Assembly: GCA_006503475.1 (NCBI GenBank)
Contig: RSEH01000037.1
Location: 141,569-205,568 of the forward strand
DNA from: Stentor roeselii
Lineage: Eukaryota > Ciliophora > Heterotrichea > Heterotrichida > Stentoridae
Length of the DNA: 64,000 nt
Direction: 5' to 3'
Positions within the stretch are counted from its first letter, which is position 1. Each line of letters opens with the position of its first letter. The position numbers were made by a program, and so were the translations under genes. Below the pieces are notes generated by a model. That model made no database searches, had not been told where the DNA came from, and saw nothing but the letters and a program-made list of their open reading frames with translations. This document shows positions 1 to 9,538 of the stretch, piece after piece.

Positions 1-3000
1 CTTTTGACTGGTCACTTCTCTCAATCCCTGAACTCAACTTAGCAAACAACGTAAAAGAAGTAAAATGTGATAAACTTCATTTCTGCATTTTCACTCAAAT
101 CGACTCATCCAATCGATGCAAGTCAACTTTTTACATCCGCCCGCCAGTGACTTTTATCAACTCACTCAGCAAATCAATCACCCTTCAACTGTTCTTCGAC
201 AACACCCACCCGAAAGAAATCGTTTTACTTCCCGCAGGAGTTTTCAACGAGCATCGATACAGCGGGTCTTCTGACTTATCATGCATTTTACACCTTGAAA
301 ACTTCCAAAAGTCCAAGAAAAAAAGTCTTCTAGGTTCAAAATCACGTAAAAAGAAGCCAAAGTCAATAAAGTTAATCGATAACAAAAACGATTCCACGAA
401 AATCCAGCTTCACCTTTCAAAAAAAGGTTGTCAAGTGTTCACCTTCTACTCATCAACAACGATAGTAAACAACACAACAATGCCACTTTCTTTCATTTTC
501 CAGAAATCTCATTTAAGCTACACCCTGGGAGGCCAGCAGTCAACAGACCCAATCGTCCATTGTGGACCTACTCGAAAAATCGCTGTTTCCATCGGAAAGG
601 AAAAGTCCGGCTGGATGCAGGTGGAGACAGTCGGAACAGAAGACGTGGTTCAATTCGAAGGAGAAGAACTAGAAGACCGTCGCATTAAATACAACTTTGC
701 TTATTCAGTTTCTCTTGCAAAAGTAGTCGACTCTGAGTTGATCTTTTCTAAAGTCGTTCTTGTCGTCCCGCGGTTTGTACTGATTAATAATATGAGTGAA
801 GATGTGAGTGTCAAACAGTATCATGCCAATCGCTCTGAGTTTTTGTTGGAAAAGGCGAAAAGGATACCTTTTCATTGGCCTGATAGTGAAATGCCTGAGA
901 TGATAAGGATTAGAAATGTCGGGTCTTGGAACTGGAGCGGGCCGTTTAGTCTAAGCAACATTGGGACTTTCACTATTCAAAACCGGCATAAAGTCATGCT
1001 GAACCATTTTATTCTTATTAGTGTCGAGGTGAAACTAGTAGAACAGAGCTTTTACGTGATTTTTCAGCAGGAAGATGAAAAATTCTGTAATTATTGCATT
1101 GAAAATCACACACAAAACACCTTTCTCAAGGTGTATCAGAAGGGCTTTAAGGAAGAGACCAGGTATTTAGACCCTGATAGTCTCATCAGCTTTGCCTGGA
1201 GTCGTCCTCAGGCGGACCAGGAGATTGTCGTTGAGTTTTGTGAGTCGAGTTACGATGAAAATCTTCCAGTTTCAAGTGTTTTTTGCTTTAACAAGATAAA
1301 TCAGACATTCACCGTTGTTTTACGTGATAATCGGAAAATCTACGCGAAAATCGACTGTGATGGGCCTACAAAAATCCTAAAAATTTACGATACCAATTTC
1401 AACCTTCGTCGACATGAAGACGACAGCATCAAGAGTCAATTTTATTTAAATGTGCAGCATATGGGACTGTCAATCATTGAGTTCACAAATGAAAGACCAC
1501 AGGAACTTCTTTATTTTTTCGCTTCGAACATCGTGTTTTTCGCTCAAGAGACCAGCAAACAATGGGCAGTTGAGCTGCAAGTGAATAATCTTCAATTAGA
1601 CAACCAAGTAAGTGTCCCAGCTATTTACCCTGTGATGCTTTCGCCCAACTCTGCAGAGTCAAAAACAGTTCTTCACATTTCTCTCATTTACAACGTAACA
1701 CCCAATCCAAATATCTACTGTTTCGATAAATGTGAATTTTTGTTACAAGAACTCGCTTTGAAGTTCGAGTCGAAAGTCCTGCAGAAGACTGTCGAGATGT
1801 GCACCCGGTTGTTGTATGACTCGAATGCGATGTTCGCCATTCAAGAGATCTACAAACTTTATCAAAGACCTGCTTGGATGGTTGAAGAGCGCATAGAGCA
1901 GAACAAGTTGTATTATTTTGCTTCTTTGTCGTTAAGTCCTATTAAGATTTTACTTAGTTTGATTCCGATCAAAGAGGAAGAGGATGAAAAAGATGTTTAT
2001 GGGAAAGTATCAAAAGCACTTGGAATGGCCATCACGACTATTGACTTAGCACCTGTTAAACTTAATACTCTTCAAATGACTGACGTTTTTGGCAATCAGT
2101 GGCAGGTATGGACTGCATTGCAGAGTCATTATGGAAAACAGTTAATTGCTGAATTGATTAGTCTTATTGGACATGCTGAAATACTTGGAAATCCTATTGG
2201 ATTACTTAATAACCTTGGAACTGGAGTCAAAGACTTTTTTTATGAACCTGCTCAAGGAATCATTCATGGACCTCTTAGTGCTGGCAAGGGACTTATTAGG
2301 GGAACGGGAAGTCTTGTTAGGAATACTGTTGAAGGAACTTTTGATACTTTTTCGAAACTTGCGAATAGCATGGCTACTGGAATTACTACTTTGACACAGG
2401 ATAGGGAGTATCTCATGATTCGTCAAAGAGAACAAGCGATGAATCGTCCTAGAAATATTGTAGATGGTGTTGAGATGGGCGTCAGGTCACTGGTTTCTAA
2501 TCTAGGCCAGGGCTTGTCAGGCGTGGTTTACGAGCCAGTTAAAGGTTTCAAAAAAAACCGCTTCACTGGTTTTCTTCTCGGGAGTTTCCGAGGACTGTCA
2601 GGACTAGTAGTCAAGCCAGTGGCAGGAGTACTAGATGTGGCCAGCAAAGCAGCAGAAGGTATAAAAAACACGGCAGGGGTGAATCAAATCTTCGGCAAAA
2701 ACGAGCGAAAACGTCCTCCACGACTCTTTTACGGTAAAAACCTGATAATGAAAAACTACGACTACGAAGCATCAGCGGCATATCTTCTCCTCTCCAATAC
2801 AAAAAAAGGAAGATACCTAAAAGAAAAATTTGTTGACTACGTAGAAGGCTTCGATTCAAAAGGTTTCAAATGGATGGTATTCATGTTTATCGGTAAACTA
2901 GTTTTATTTTACGTGAAAAAACGTAAAGTAAAATGGGAAATTCCTTTAAACTCCATCGAAAAGTACGAAATCCGCGGTGAAGGTCTCTGCGTGACGACGA

Positions 3001-3116
3001 TTCCAAGTAAATACAAAAAAACAGTCGGCCAATGCAACTTCGTCTTTCCCTTAAGCGACCTTCGAGTGAACAAGTTCATTTCCGACAAGCTTTCCGACCT
3101 TTTAACAGAAGATTAG
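1..3116 (+). CDS. VPS13-family lipid-transfer protein, C-terminal part (5' partial)
   Basis: The frame is open from the first bases of the window (frame 3) to a TAG at 3114-3116. Only the last ~1037 residues are present and the true start lies upstream. VPS13 proteins are rod-like bridges that move bulk phospholipid between membranes at contact sites. The diagnostic part is the C-terminal ~300 residues: a glycine/proline-rich run at about nt 2180-2690 with repeated motifs of the type NPIGLLNNLGTG, FFYEPAQG and VVYEPVKGF, which is the ATG2_C/VPS13_C adaptor module. A PH-like end follows. The middle (nt 700-1700) is beta-rich and fits the SHR-BD/VAB region. The next gene, lipin, starts 6 nt downstream on the same strand. 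Wobble bases switch from C-rich to T/G-rich and back along the frame. The family is confident; which VPS13 paralogue is not known. Confidence 0.88.
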   Translation, partial: FDWSLLSIPELNLANNVKEVKCDKLHFCIFTQIDSSNRCKSTFYIRPPVTFINSLSKSITLQLFFDNTHPKEIVLLPAGVFNEHRYSGSSDLSCILHLENFQKSKKKSLLGSKSRKKKPKSIKLIDNKNDSTKIQLHLSKKGCQVFTFYSSTTIVNNTTMPLSFIFQKSHLSYTLGGQQSTDPIVHCGPTRKIAVSIGKEKSGWMQVETVGTEDVVQFEGEELEDRRIKYNFAYSVSLAKVVDSELIFSKVVLVVPRFVLINNMSEDVSVKQYHANRSEFLLEKAKRIPFHWPDSEMPEMIRIRNVGSWNWSGPFSLSNIGTFTIQNRHKVMLNHFILISVEVKLVEQSFYVIFQQEDEKFCNYCIENHTQNTFLKVYQKGFKEETRYLDPDSLISFAWSRPQADQEIVVEFCESSYDENLPVSSVFCFNKINQTFTVVLRDNRKIYAKIDCDGPTKILKIYDTNFNLRRHEDDSIKSQFYLNVQHMGLSIIEFTNERPQELLYFFASNIVFFAQETSKQWAVELQVNNLQLDNQVSVPAIYPVMLSPNSAESKTVLHISLIYNVTPNPNIYCFDKCEFLLQELALKFESKVLQKTVEMCTRLLYDSNAMFAIQEIYKLYQRPAWMVEERIEQNKLYYFASLSLSPIKILLSLIPIKEEEDEKDVYGKVSKALGMAITTIDLAPVKLNTLQMTDVFGNQWQVWTALQSHYGKQLIAELISLIGHAEILGNPIGLLNNLGTGVKDFFYEPAQGIIHGPLSAGKGLIRGTGSLVRNTVEGTFDTFSKLANSMATGITTLTQDREYLMIRQREQAMNRPRNIVDGVEMGVRSLVSNLGQGLSGVVYEPVKGFKKNRFTGFLLGSFRGLSGLVVKPVAGVLDVASKAAEGIKNTAGVNQIFGKNERKRPPRLFYGKNLIMKNYDYEASAAYLLLSNTKKGRYLKEKFVDYVEGFDSKGFKWMVFMFIGKLVLFYVKKRKVKWEIPLNSIEKYEIRGEGLCVTTIPSKYKKTVGQCNFVFPLSDLRVNKFISDKLSDLLTED

Positions 3117-3122
3117 TAATAA

Positions 3123-4457
3123 ATGAATACTTTCGGAAGACTCGTCTCAAAAATCTCCGACCTCCTCGAATTCAATCAAGCCACTCTAAGCGGCGCTTTA
3201 GACGTGATCGTCATCGAACACCCTGACGGTTCTTTTCATTGCAACCCATTCCGCGTCCGCTTCGGAAAACTAAAAGTCCTCAGGATCAAATCTCAGAAAG
3301 TCTGTATTTCCATTAATGGAGAAGAAACCCCTCTCATCATGAAGCTTAAAAACACAGGAGAAGGCTTTTTTGAAGTAAAAGATTTTCCTGAAGAAGCGAA
3401 AAGCGAGTCTTCTAGTCCTGACAAGCTTCAAGACCCTGCCCGGGCCAAGGCTGAGCAGATCCTGCCAAAAAGAGGAGACTTTTGTGATGATATTCTTGCA
3501 GGTGATGAGGACTTAGAACCTGAAGAGGCAGAAGTCGAGATGAGTCTTTGCGCGCATCTTTGGGATGGGAAAGACCAGGTCTTTCAAGCCAACCGAGTGA
3601 CTTTTGAAGACTTTGCCAGAAGTCCCTGGGAAATCATTGAAAATCCGAATTTGTTGGTTAGGATAGGGAACAAGTTGTTCACTAAAGAAGAAGCCGTGCC
3701 GATGATCTTGAGTCTTATTGTATTTAAAAAGGAAATATCTGGAGTCATTGAAAAGGAAAGGCCCAGGTCTGACTGTGTCTTGACAAGTGAACAACTTAAA
3801 GCACTTGGGTTGAAAGAAGGGAAAAATGAAGTGGTTTATACTGTTAACTCACATTTGCAGGGAGAGCAGTCGATACGTGGAAGGATTTTTCTGTGGAAGT
3901 GGAATTGCAAGATCATTGTTTCTGATATTGACGGGACTATCACGAAAAGTGATGTGCTTGGACATTTGTATAACATGTTTGGAAAGGATTATAATCATCC
4001 TGGAATTGCTAAGTTTTACTCGCAACTTGTCTCTAATGGGTATAAAATCGTTTATTTGTCGTCTAGGGCTATCGGTCAGGCTAATGTCACCAGAGAGTTC
4101 TTGCTTGGACTCAGGCAGGACCAGTTCGAACTGCCAGATGGTCCTCTTATTATTTCACCTGATAGACTTTTTAAAAGCTTTTTCAGGGAAGTCATTCAAA
4201 AAACACCTCAAGAGTTTAAAGCTAATGCACTTTTAGAGATTCAACAACTTTTTCCTAAAAGTGCTCAGCCGTTTTATGCGGGGTTTGGAAATCGGGATAC
4301 TGATGCTATCGCATATCGAACTGCTGGAGTTGAACTTGATAAAATTTTTATTATCAATCCGAGTGGGAACATTTTTGCTTTTGACTCGAATACTTATGCT
4401 AGGTCTTACCCTGAGTTGCATGATTTGTGCTCTGATATTTTTCCGACTTGTTTCTAA
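3123..4457 (+). CDS. Lipin / phosphatidate phosphatase (PAH1-like)
   Basis: A 444-residue protein. The N-lipin domain occupies residues 1-90 (starting MNTFGRLVSKISDLLEFN) and the C-terminal LNS2 haloacid-dehalogenase domain begins near residue 260. The catalytic DxDxT motif is visible as DIDGT, followed by TKSDVLGHL and YLSSRAIGQA, all typical of lipins. The enzyme dephosphorylates phosphatidic acid to diacylglycerol at ER membranes using Mg2+. At 444 residues it is short for the family because the regulatory linker between N-lip and C-lip is small, as in several protists. The ATG follows the VPS13 stop by 6 nt; a thioesterase-like gene follows after 39 nt. The stop is TAA. Confidence 0.95.
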   Translation: MNTFGRLVSKISDLLEFNQATLSGALDVIVIEHPDGSFHCNPFRVRFGKLKVLRIKSQKVCISINGEETPLIMKLKNTGEGFFEVKDFPEEAKSESSSPDKLQDPARAKAEQILPKRGDFCDDILAGDEDLEPEEAEVEMSLCAHLWDGKDQVFQANRVTFEDFARSPWEIIENPNLLVRIGNKLFTKEEAVPMILSLIVFKKEISGVIEKERPRSDCVLTSEQLKALGLKEGKNEVVYTVNSHLQGEQSIRGRIFLWKWNCKIIVSDIDGTITKSDVLGHLYNMFGKDYNHPGIAKFYSQLVSNGYKIVYLSSRAIGQANVTREFLLGLRQDQFELPDGPLIISPDRLFKSFFREVIQKTPQEFKANALLEIQQLFPKSAQPFYAGFGNRDTDAIAYRTAGVELDKIFIINPSGNIFAFDSNTYARSYPELHDLCSDIFPTCF

Positions 4458-4496
4458 TTTTAAGTAATTTCATCAAATCAGTAAATATTACATTTA

Positions 4497-5129
4497 ATGC
4501 AACTCATTCGTAATGGACTTGACCTAACTATTATCCCAGAAGTTCATCGAAGAACACTTGTCTGGATTCACGGTTTTAACGATACAGCAGAACTTTTTTG
4601 CCAGGACTTCCTTCAAGAGCCCTTGGTTGAGGACTGCAAAATAGTCCTTCCAACAGCTGAAGAATCACGTCGAGGTAGTGAAACAGTTAGAAGCTGGTAT
4701 ACTCGCTCTGCAGGTTACTCTTTTAATAGCTCAGCAGAGGGAAGTATATCAAGAATATGTGGAATTCTTGAAGAAGAGGCAAAGCACACTGATTGCTTGA
4801 TGATCGGCGGGTTCTCACAAGGAGCTGTCATGTCTCTGGTTTGTGGACTTTGTAGGTACTCTGGAAATATCAGTGCAATTATTGGGTTAAGTGGGTTTAT
4901 GATGAATGTTCCGGTGCCGCAAGAGAGGAAGAGAATACCTGTGCTTCTTTATCATGGAAGGAATGATAATCGTATACCTCTTGCTGAGGCCAGGCAGTCA
5001 TATGAAAAGTATTTGAAAGGTGTTAATTTTCACCTTGAGGTTCATCCAACTATGCCTCATGAGGTGTATCTGGAAGAGTATCAGTTTATCAGACAGTGGA
5101 TTAGGACTGTACTTAATTTAAATAACTAA
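4497..5129 (+). CDS. Acyl-protein thioesterase / phospholipase-carboxylesterase-like serine hydrolase
   Basis: A 210-residue alpha/beta hydrolase of the LYPLA (APT1) type, matching the usual family length of about 220. It begins with a beta strand and oxyanion region (LVWIHGFNDTAE), carries the nucleophile elbow GGFSQGA with the catalytic Ser, then YHGRNDNRIPL with the acid Asp, and MPHEVY with the catalytic His. Relatives remove palmitate from proteins or hydrolyse lysophospholipids in the cytosol; which substrate applies here cannot be read from sequence. Its TAA stop directly abuts the stop of the convergent TMEM184-like gene with no base between them, so the two 3' ends must overlap in antisense. 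Confidence 0.9.
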   Translation: MQLIRNGLDLTIIPEVHRRTLVWIHGFNDTAELFCQDFLQEPLVEDCKIVLPTAEESRRGSETVRSWYTRSAGYSFNSSAEGSISRICGILEEEAKHTDCLMIGGFSQGAVMSLVCGLCRYSGNISAIIGLSGFMMNVPVPQERKRIPVLLYHGRNDNRIPLAEARQSYEKYLKGVNFHLEVHPTMPHEVYLEEYQFIRQWIRTVLNLNN

Positions 5130-6107
5130 CTAGGTTGTGTGGTCTTCCCACGAATATTCACAAAATTCATACCTTGGTTTCGATTCAGCAAAAGTACTAT
5201 GAGCATCTTCAATAATATCCTTCACATTCAGCATATCCCCAACGGACTTAATAATACTAAATCCTTTCTTCTGACGACAGACGAATTCTCTATAAGTAAA
5301 CGCATTACAAATGAAGTAAGATCCAACAGCCAACTCAAAAGTGAGTAAAAAGTTTTGAGCCTTGACACTTTCCAAGTTCGCATCTTTATCCTCTCCAAAC
5401 ATATTCAAAGAAAGAAAGAGTCCAAACAAGCAACTTTGCCAGAATGAGAAAAAGATGAGACTTTTAATGCTGAGAAATTTGTAGATGATTGACTTGTCTA
5501 GTTCTTTACTTGTGGCAGTGTATAATAGTACCAAGTAGTAAAGTGATACTGAAACTGAGATGTTGCTGATGAATGAGCAGTAGAGGTAACCGTTTGTATA
5601 TGAAAAATCACCTTCGTCGTACTTTCCCCATCCGTGCAAAAAGAGCGCGAGTACTGAAATGAGCGGTCGAAGAATTACGAACTGAAGAACTCCTTGCTTC
5701 ACATTTCTGTAGAATCCTTCTCCTAGGTATATTGGCCTCATCTGGTCCATGGGCCAGGGTCGTCTCATGAACTTTTTGGTCTCTAGGAGACAGATCAAAC
5801 TATGCTCACCTCCAAGGTACTCAATGATGAGTTGTGTGAACAAGTAAAGAACATAAGCTTCATAACTATTTATTCCTTACAAATCGCGAAGCGCACTAAG
5901 AGCCAAGCTTTTTTCAGGATAAAGTGTCGAAAGGTGACTCTGAACCGAGTAGAGCTAAATGAAAGTTACAGGTAAAATTCCAATAATTCGACAGACAAAT
6001 CGTTGCAGTTTCGGGTGGTTGTAGTTCAAAAAGTGAAGACATATCTGAACCCCACTGATTAAAACACATACAGAAGTGAAAACCAATGAAACATCAGCCT
6101 GGTCCAT
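5130..6107 (-). CDS. TMEM184 / organic solute transporter alpha family membrane protein, two 15-nt introns
   Basis: Read on the minus strand from ATG at 6107. Two introns are removed: 5955-5969 (gtaactttcatttag) and 5866-5880 (gtaaggaataaatag). The joined product is 315 residues. Without splicing the first stop comes within 60 residues, whereas after splicing the family signature is continuous: HLSTLYPEKSLALSALRDFY, YEAYVLYLFTQLIIEYLGGE, then KQGVLQFVILRP, GKYDEGDFS and FFSFWQ. These are the hallmarks of the Solute_trans_a (TMEM184) family, multi-pass proteins of endomembranes and plasma membrane. About seven hydrophobic segments are visible. The start lies 11 nt after the Polo-like kinase stop on the same strand. 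The C-terminal tail is polar and ends SWEDHTT. Confidence 0.9.
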
Positions 6108-6118
6108 TATTATTAACA

Positions 6119-7786
6119 TTAAGTTACTTGGTTAGAAGTAGTTAAAACCTCTTTTATATACCTGAGCCTCTTGCTGATATCTGGACAGTTGCTATCAAAA
6201 GCACTTCCCAATGGAAATTCTTGCATCACCTGATGTTTATTCAAGAAAACCACAAATTTACTTTCCCCATTAATAAAAACTTCAGACTTATCAAGAAACC
6301 TTATCTGTATCGCTTGATTATTAAGTCTAAGAACAACCGCATGAGGAGTAAAAATCACTTTTTTAACATAAACATCAAGAGTTCCAGTCGATTCCTGCTC
6401 ATCATTTAAATATTTCCGAAAATGATCTAAAATCGCGATTTTCTTTTTAAGCTCTGAAGGGACTTCAAAGGAATTAAATAAAATTTCACCAGTTGTTCTG
6501 TCGTGATACTTGAATAAATTGCCTTTGGTGTCAGAGACGAGTTTTGAATAGTCGTTGAAGTAAATGCCGATTGTTTTGTTGTTTAATAAGTAAGCAACTC
6601 CGTATTTATTTGAGTAGTCGATCCACTTTTTCACGAAGATTGTTGGGCCGTGCTCGGAACCTGTGAAAGAACTGTAGACGAAACTTTTACGACTTGTTGC
6701 TGCAGGTTTTAATAGTTTTTCTTCACGAGGTTTTACGGGATCTTCTATGTTTTCCTTTTCTTCTGGCTTTTCGAGAGGGGTTGGAAGTGTTTTTAAATCG
6801 TTTAGAATGAATTTTGATTTTTTTTCGGAGGTTTCTGTTATGTTTTCGTCTTTTTTCTGGAAATTTTTCATGAAGTTTAAGGTTGGAGCTATTGCTAGTG
6901 AACTTAATGGCATCATACCAGGAATTGGATTTTTTGAGAAGAATCTGAAGTTTTTTATTTCGGTTAAGGTTGGACGTTCTTTTGGGTCAAGAACGAGGAT
7001 TTTAATGATTAGTTCTTTTGCTTCAAAAGAAAGGTCTACATGCTCAGGAAAACTGTAAGCATTACATTTAATTCTCCTATAAGTATCCTTCACATCACTA
7101 GTTTCAAAAGGTGGTCTTCCAACCAGCATAGTAAAAGCAAGTACCCCAAGACTCCAAACATCAACTTCAAAAGAATGTCCACATCCCCCTCCAATAATTT
7201 CCGGTGCAATATAATTCGGAGTTCCACAAATAGTATTTTTCCTTTCTCCTTCAAATTCCAACTTGCAAGCAAGTCCAAAGTCCGCGAGTTTGACCTGCAT
7301 TTTTTCATTAAGCAATAAGTTTCCAAGTTTAATATCCCGATGAATGACTTTTTGTCCATGAAGATAAATAAGCGCATCAATGATCTGCATCAAATAACAC
7401 TGAACTTCGATTTCAGTCAGTCTTTTCCTTCGTCTTATCAATTCGCTCAAAGAGTGATTCTGACAAAGTTCAAGTAAAATAAAAACATTTTCACAGTCTT
7501 CAAAAAAATGCTCAAATTTGACAATACCCGGGTGATTGAGTGACTTATGGATTTTTATCTCAGTCATCAATTTTTGCCGCACACGAGATTTACTCAATGA
7601 GACTTTTTCAATGACTTTTCCTGCGAATAAGCGCTTTGACTCGATATTTATGAATTCATATACACGAGCGAAGCCACCTTTACCGAGAAATGAGCCTTTT
7701 TGGTAAAGTCTGACAGTGTTCGAGGATTTTAAAGTTTCTTGAACGATTTGGAAGTCCTGAGAGAGTTTTTTTGTATGAGCTGACAT
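6119..7786 (-). CDS. Polo-like kinase
   Basis: A 555-residue Ser/Thr kinase. The glycine loop is the Polo-type GKGGFARVYEF (near residue 35), with the ATP lysine in FAGKVIEK, catalytic loop HRDIKLGN, DFG, and an activation segment with NTICGTPNYIAPE that contains the activating Thr. The C-terminal ~175 residues begin FVKKWIDYSNKYGVAYLL (near residue 381) and form Polo boxes, which dock phosphorylated partners. The order kinase, ~95-residue linker, Polo boxes is that of PLK1-type kinases controlling mitosis, centrosome or basal-body events and cytokinesis. The linker is rich in Lys/Glu. It lies 11 nt upstream of the TMEM184-like gene and 125 nt downstream of the CCCH gene, all on the same strand. 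Confidence 0.94.
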   Translation of the reverse strand: MSAHTKKLSQDFQIVQETLKSSNTVRLYQKGSFLGKGGFARVYEFINIESKRLFAGKVIEKVSLSKSRVRQKLMTEIKIHKSLNHPGIVKFEHFFEDCENVFILLELCQNHSLSELIRRRKRLTEIEVQCYLMQIIDALIYLHGQKVIHRDIKLGNLLLNEKMQVKLADFGLACKLEFEGERKNTICGTPNYIAPEIIGGGCGHSFEVDVWSLGVLAFTMLVGRPPFETSDVKDTYRRIKCNAYSFPEHVDLSFEAKELIIKILVLDPKERPTLTEIKNFRFFSKNPIPGMMPLSSLAIAPTLNFMKNFQKKDENITETSEKKSKFILNDLKTLPTPLEKPEEKENIEDPVKPREEKLLKPAATSRKSFVYSSFTGSEHGPTIFVKKWIDYSNKYGVAYLLNNKTIGIYFNDYSKLVSDTKGNLFKYHDRTTGEILFNSFEVPSELKKKIAILDHFRKYLNDEQESTGTLDVYVKKVIFTPHAVVLRLNNQAIQIRFLDKSEVFINGESKFVVFLNKHQVMQEFPLGSAFDSNCPDISKRLRYIKEVLTTSNQVT

Positions 7787-7911
7787 TTATTTTAAAATAT
7801 TTGAAATTATGAACTTTACGGATGGAAGAAGAAATCTGAATAAAAGAAGATAGAATGGATTTCAGGGTGTTAAAATAAAGACTTTAGCACTTCTCAAGAT
7901 CCTTAAGTAAT

Positions 7912-9525
7912 TTATTCAAAAACGAATTTTTTGCAGTCACTTTGTTTCAGGCATTTCTTGCAGATGTCTCCTTCCGCGCACTTGTTGCAGCACACATGTC
8001 CACATTTGATTCTCATGGAATTTACGTCTTCTTTTAAACAGATCCTGCAGAGAAATGGTTTCGTTGTTGAAGCCGAGTTTTCGTCTACGAAATGAAGTCC
8101 GTTGCAATAGTTGCCAAGAGCACAGTTTTTGAACTTAAGCATGTTGGAGCAGTAAGTGGTTTTATAGACTTGAGGATGATAATAAATCTCAAAGAAATTG
8201 TGGGACTTTCCGCATTTGTCGTTTAGATGACATGCTGCTCCTCGAGGACACATCACTGGGTAATAGTTGTGCTTGTCAAGATCCCTTCTTTTTTCACCTT
8301 CGTAGTGATACTTGAAGCAACCTTTGCACTTTTCTCCTACAGGACATTTAGTCAATTTGAGAGTTTTAATATCAAAACTTTCAGCTAAATTAGGAAGGTT
8401 CTTTCCAAAATTAGGCCATCCAGAATTAGCAGGTTTTTCATTATTTTCATTTCTACCCAAAGAGTGGTTATTTGGCTGATAAACTTTTTCTTCTTCTCTA
8501 GCATCATCGAATCTTGGATTCATCCAAGGGTCTTGTTTTTCATCCTTAAACTTATTATTAGCCCTTGCATCAAATTTTTCTTCTCTAAATTTATGATTTT
8601 GCCAAACTTCAGGTTTTTCTTCCTTAAATTTGTTATTCAACCATGGGTCACCCTTTTCAATGACTTGTTTCATCTGAGGCCGAGAGTTATTTCTTTCGTT
8701 CGATGATTTCGAATCAAGGAAAGGGTCAAGTCTTTCATTTGAGAACTTTATCTGAGGCCCAGCGTCAGGTTTTTCATTTGATGGCCTTGATTGAAGCCAA
8801 GGGTCAGGTTTTTCATTTGATGGCCTTGATTGGAGCCAAGGGTCAGGTTTTTCATTTGATGGCTGTGACTGAAGCCAAGGGTCAGGTTTTTCATTTGATG
8901 GCTTTGATTGGAGCCAAGGGTCAGGTTTTTCATTATTGAATTTCGATTCAGGCAAAGGGTCAGATTTTTCATTATTTATTTTCTGTTGTACCCAATTCTC
9001 TCTTTTTTCACTTCCCAATTGAAACTGATTCCAAGGGTCATCAACATCATCCATACTCTCATTTTTCTTCTTCACAAAGTTCCCATTTTTCCCCTCCTCA
9101 AACCTTGCATTAAACTCTCCATTCCTAATATTTCTTCCTCTAAACCTCTTCCCTTTTCCACGATTATTTCTATAAATTTCAGGTTCTTCTAAAACAGTAG
9201 CAACAGGGGGGTCGGTGACCTTTTTATAAGGAATGGCAGGTATTTTAATCTGTGGTTCTTTAGCAGAAAAGCCACTATCAAAATTCCTATTTTCCTGAGA
9301 TTCTTTTAATAAAGTGAACTTTGGAGTTTCATCAACACTTCCCCAGGCGTCGTCATCATCAAGGCTTGTCTGAATTTTCTGAGTTTCTGAGTTTTCAGGG
9401 GCTTTTGCTTTGTAGTTCCTGGCAGGAATAAGGATCTTTTGAGGATCAGGGACTTTTGTGCCGGGGAACTCGGACTTGTCGCCATCTCTGAATTCGAAAG
9501 CTTTGAAGTCCTCATTTTGGTTCAT
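7912..9525 (-). CDS. CCCH zinc-finger + RING protein (Unkempt/plant-TZF-like) with repeat linker
   Basis: A 537-residue protein. The N-terminal two thirds are low-complexity and charged. Residues ~180-350 carry 13-residue repeats of the type SNEKPDPWLQSRP. From ~res 390 come closely spaced CCCH fingers, including CPVGEKCKGCFKYH, CPRGAACHLNDKCGKSH and CSNMLKFKNCALGNYCNGLH, separated by spacers (HNYYPVMC, YYHPQVYKTTYC) very like those of Unkempt and the plant TZF proteins. The last 50 residues form a RING-like C3HC4 finger (CRICLKEDV, CGHVCCNKC, CKKC). Relatives bind RNA and can act as ubiquitin ligases in mRNA control. It starts 13 nt after the DnaJ gene on the same strand. The domain call is firm; the biological role is inferred. 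Confidence 0.88.
   Translation of the reverse strand: MNQNEDFKAFEFRDGDKSEFPGTKVPDPQKILIPARNYKAKAPENSETQKIQTSLDDDDAWGSVDETPKFTLLKESQENRNFDSGFSAKEPQIKIPAIPYKKVTDPPVATVLEEPEIYRNNRGKGKRFRGRNIRNGEFNARFEEGKNGNFVKKKNESMDDVDDPWNQFQLGSEKRENWVQQKINNEKSDPLPESKFNNEKPDPWLQSKPSNEKPDPWLQSQPSNEKPDPWLQSRPSNEKPDPWLQSRPSNEKPDAGPQIKFSNERLDPFLDSKSSNERNNSRPQMKQVIEKGDPWLNNKFKEEKPEVWQNHKFREEKFDARANNKFKDEKQDPWMNPRFDDAREEEKVYQPNNHSLGRNENNEKPANSGWPNFGKNLPNLAESFDIKTLKLTKCPVGEKCKGCFKYHYEGEKRRDLDKHNYYPVMCPRGAACHLNDKCGKSHNFFEIYYHPQVYKTTYCSNMLKFKNCALGNYCNGLHFVDENSASTTKPFLCRICLKEDVNSMRIKCGHVCCNKCAEGDICKKCLKQSDCKKFVFE
8770..8925. repeat. 39-bp coding minisatellite, four near-identical units (plus degenerate copies)
   Basis: Four head-to-tail 39-bp units with only a few differences, each translating on the minus strand to a 13-residue SNEKPDPWLQSxP block of the CCCH-RING protein. 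More diverged units flank it, roughly 8540-8990. The period is a multiple of three, so unit gain or loss keeps the frame. Confidence 0.95.
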
Positions 9526-9538
9526 TATTAATTCTAAA

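Noticed and set aside
8464-9192. Repetitive frames opposite and alongside the CCCH-RING gene
   Set aside because: Shadows of the 39-bp repeat in other frames; the CCCH/RING frame has the zinc ligands.
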